A stretch of DNA of 13,903 bases from contig CBDVCD010000067.1 of NCBI GenBank assembly GCA_965372385.1, positions 1 through 13,903 of the forward strand. Direction: 5' to 3'. The stretch is from JASJBU01 sp965372385 (GTDB lineage: Bacteria > Pseudomonadota > Gammaproteobacteria > Chromatiales > Chromatiaceae). Positions within the stretch are counted from its first letter, which is position 1, and every line of letters starts with the position of its first letter. Below, piece after piece: positions 13,768-13,903 of the stretch. Under the pieces are notes generated by a model. It made no database searches and was not told where the DNA came from. It saw only the letters and a list, made by a program, of their open reading frames with translations. A program made the translations under genes and the position numbers.

Positions 13768-13811
13768 TCATGAATACCCAGGCGTGATTTTGCGCATCTA
13801 ACCCGACCTAC
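13736..13811 (-). mobile_element. Possible RAYT (Y1) transposase scrap with REP-like GTAG sequence
   Basis: In a frame different from the RND remnant, 13789-13760 encodes NHAWVFMTNH, close to the HAYVLMTNH block that precedes the HUH histidine in REP-associated tyrosine transposases. The expected HLL continuation is damaged (CLVVSE). Directly upstream (13811-13798) is GTAGGTCGGGTTAG, which has the GTAG head of REP elements. CCTACG/CGTAGG arms form a 26-bp inverted repeat at 13807-13832. A short match only. Confidence 0.25.
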
Positions 13812-13846
13812 GTTTGAAAATGCCGTCGTAGGAGGCTGAAAGTCAC

Positions 13847-13903
13847 TCAACCAGTGAAGATACGACGCACCTGCGCGATCTTCTCCTGGAAAGAAGTTGA
13901 ACG
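13847..13903 (-). CDS. Possible C-terminal end of a gene entering from the right edge
   Basis: Nineteen codons including the stop are open from the window edge to TGA 13847-13849, ending in FQEKIAQVRRIFTG. The peptide looks protein-like, but it is too short to assign. It could equally be chance. Confidence 0.25.
   Translation of the reverse strand, partial: RSTSFQEKIAQVRRIFTG

Overview
The window looks like an accessory stretch of a gammaproteobacterial chromosome. It has Gram-negative outer-membrane barrels, a lipobox lipoprotein, a CusA/CzcA-type RND tail, CRP-family regulation and REP-like palindromes. Base composition is mixed, roughly half G+C. I cannot place it below class. Nearly all genes read on the minus strand; the exception is one CRP-family regulator.

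Region 1 (1-2290): the 5' end of a type I polyketide synthase (complete KS, start of AT) runs off the left edge. Its upstream region carries a palindromic TGTGAA/TTCACA element and REP-like repeats. Region 2 (2180-4345): three small minus-strand genes for envelope proteins. They are an acidic membrane-anchored protein, a secreted 108-residue protein with a strong intrinsic terminator, and a Cys-rich lipoprotein. A 45-bp direct repeat brackets the first two, and a perfect 4x8-bp tandem repeat lies between the second and third. The 26-nt element containing the palindrome recurs upstream of the 108-residue gene.

Region 3 (4463-11706) is the most coherent part and looks like a cyclic-nucleotide signalling locus. 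It holds a 1133-residue FecR-TPR-outer-membrane-barrel fusion, a 736-residue CHASE2 class III nucleotide cyclase just upstream on the same strand, a divergent CRP-family transcription factor, and a convergent stand-alone cNMP-binding protein. A sensor, a cyclase, a transcriptional effector and a second cNMP receptor are thus side by side. The model that envelope state sensed by FecR/CHASE2 sets a cNMP signal read by the two receptors is inference. The cyclase keeps its metal and transition-state residues but has unusual residues where base specificity is normally set, so cAMP versus cGMP cannot be called. A 20-bp perfect inverted repeat with a nested GC hairpin sits between the two convergent cNMP-binding genes.

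Region 4 (11707-13903) is partly decayed. It holds a 67-codon gene remnant, an intact outer-membrane barrel gene, and a broken RND-efflux C-terminus joined in frame to a cytochrome c domain. A single-base frameshift separates that domain's CXXCH haem motif from its likely Met ligand. Upstream of it are REP-like sequence, a possible RAYT transposase scrap and the last codons of another gene at the right edge.
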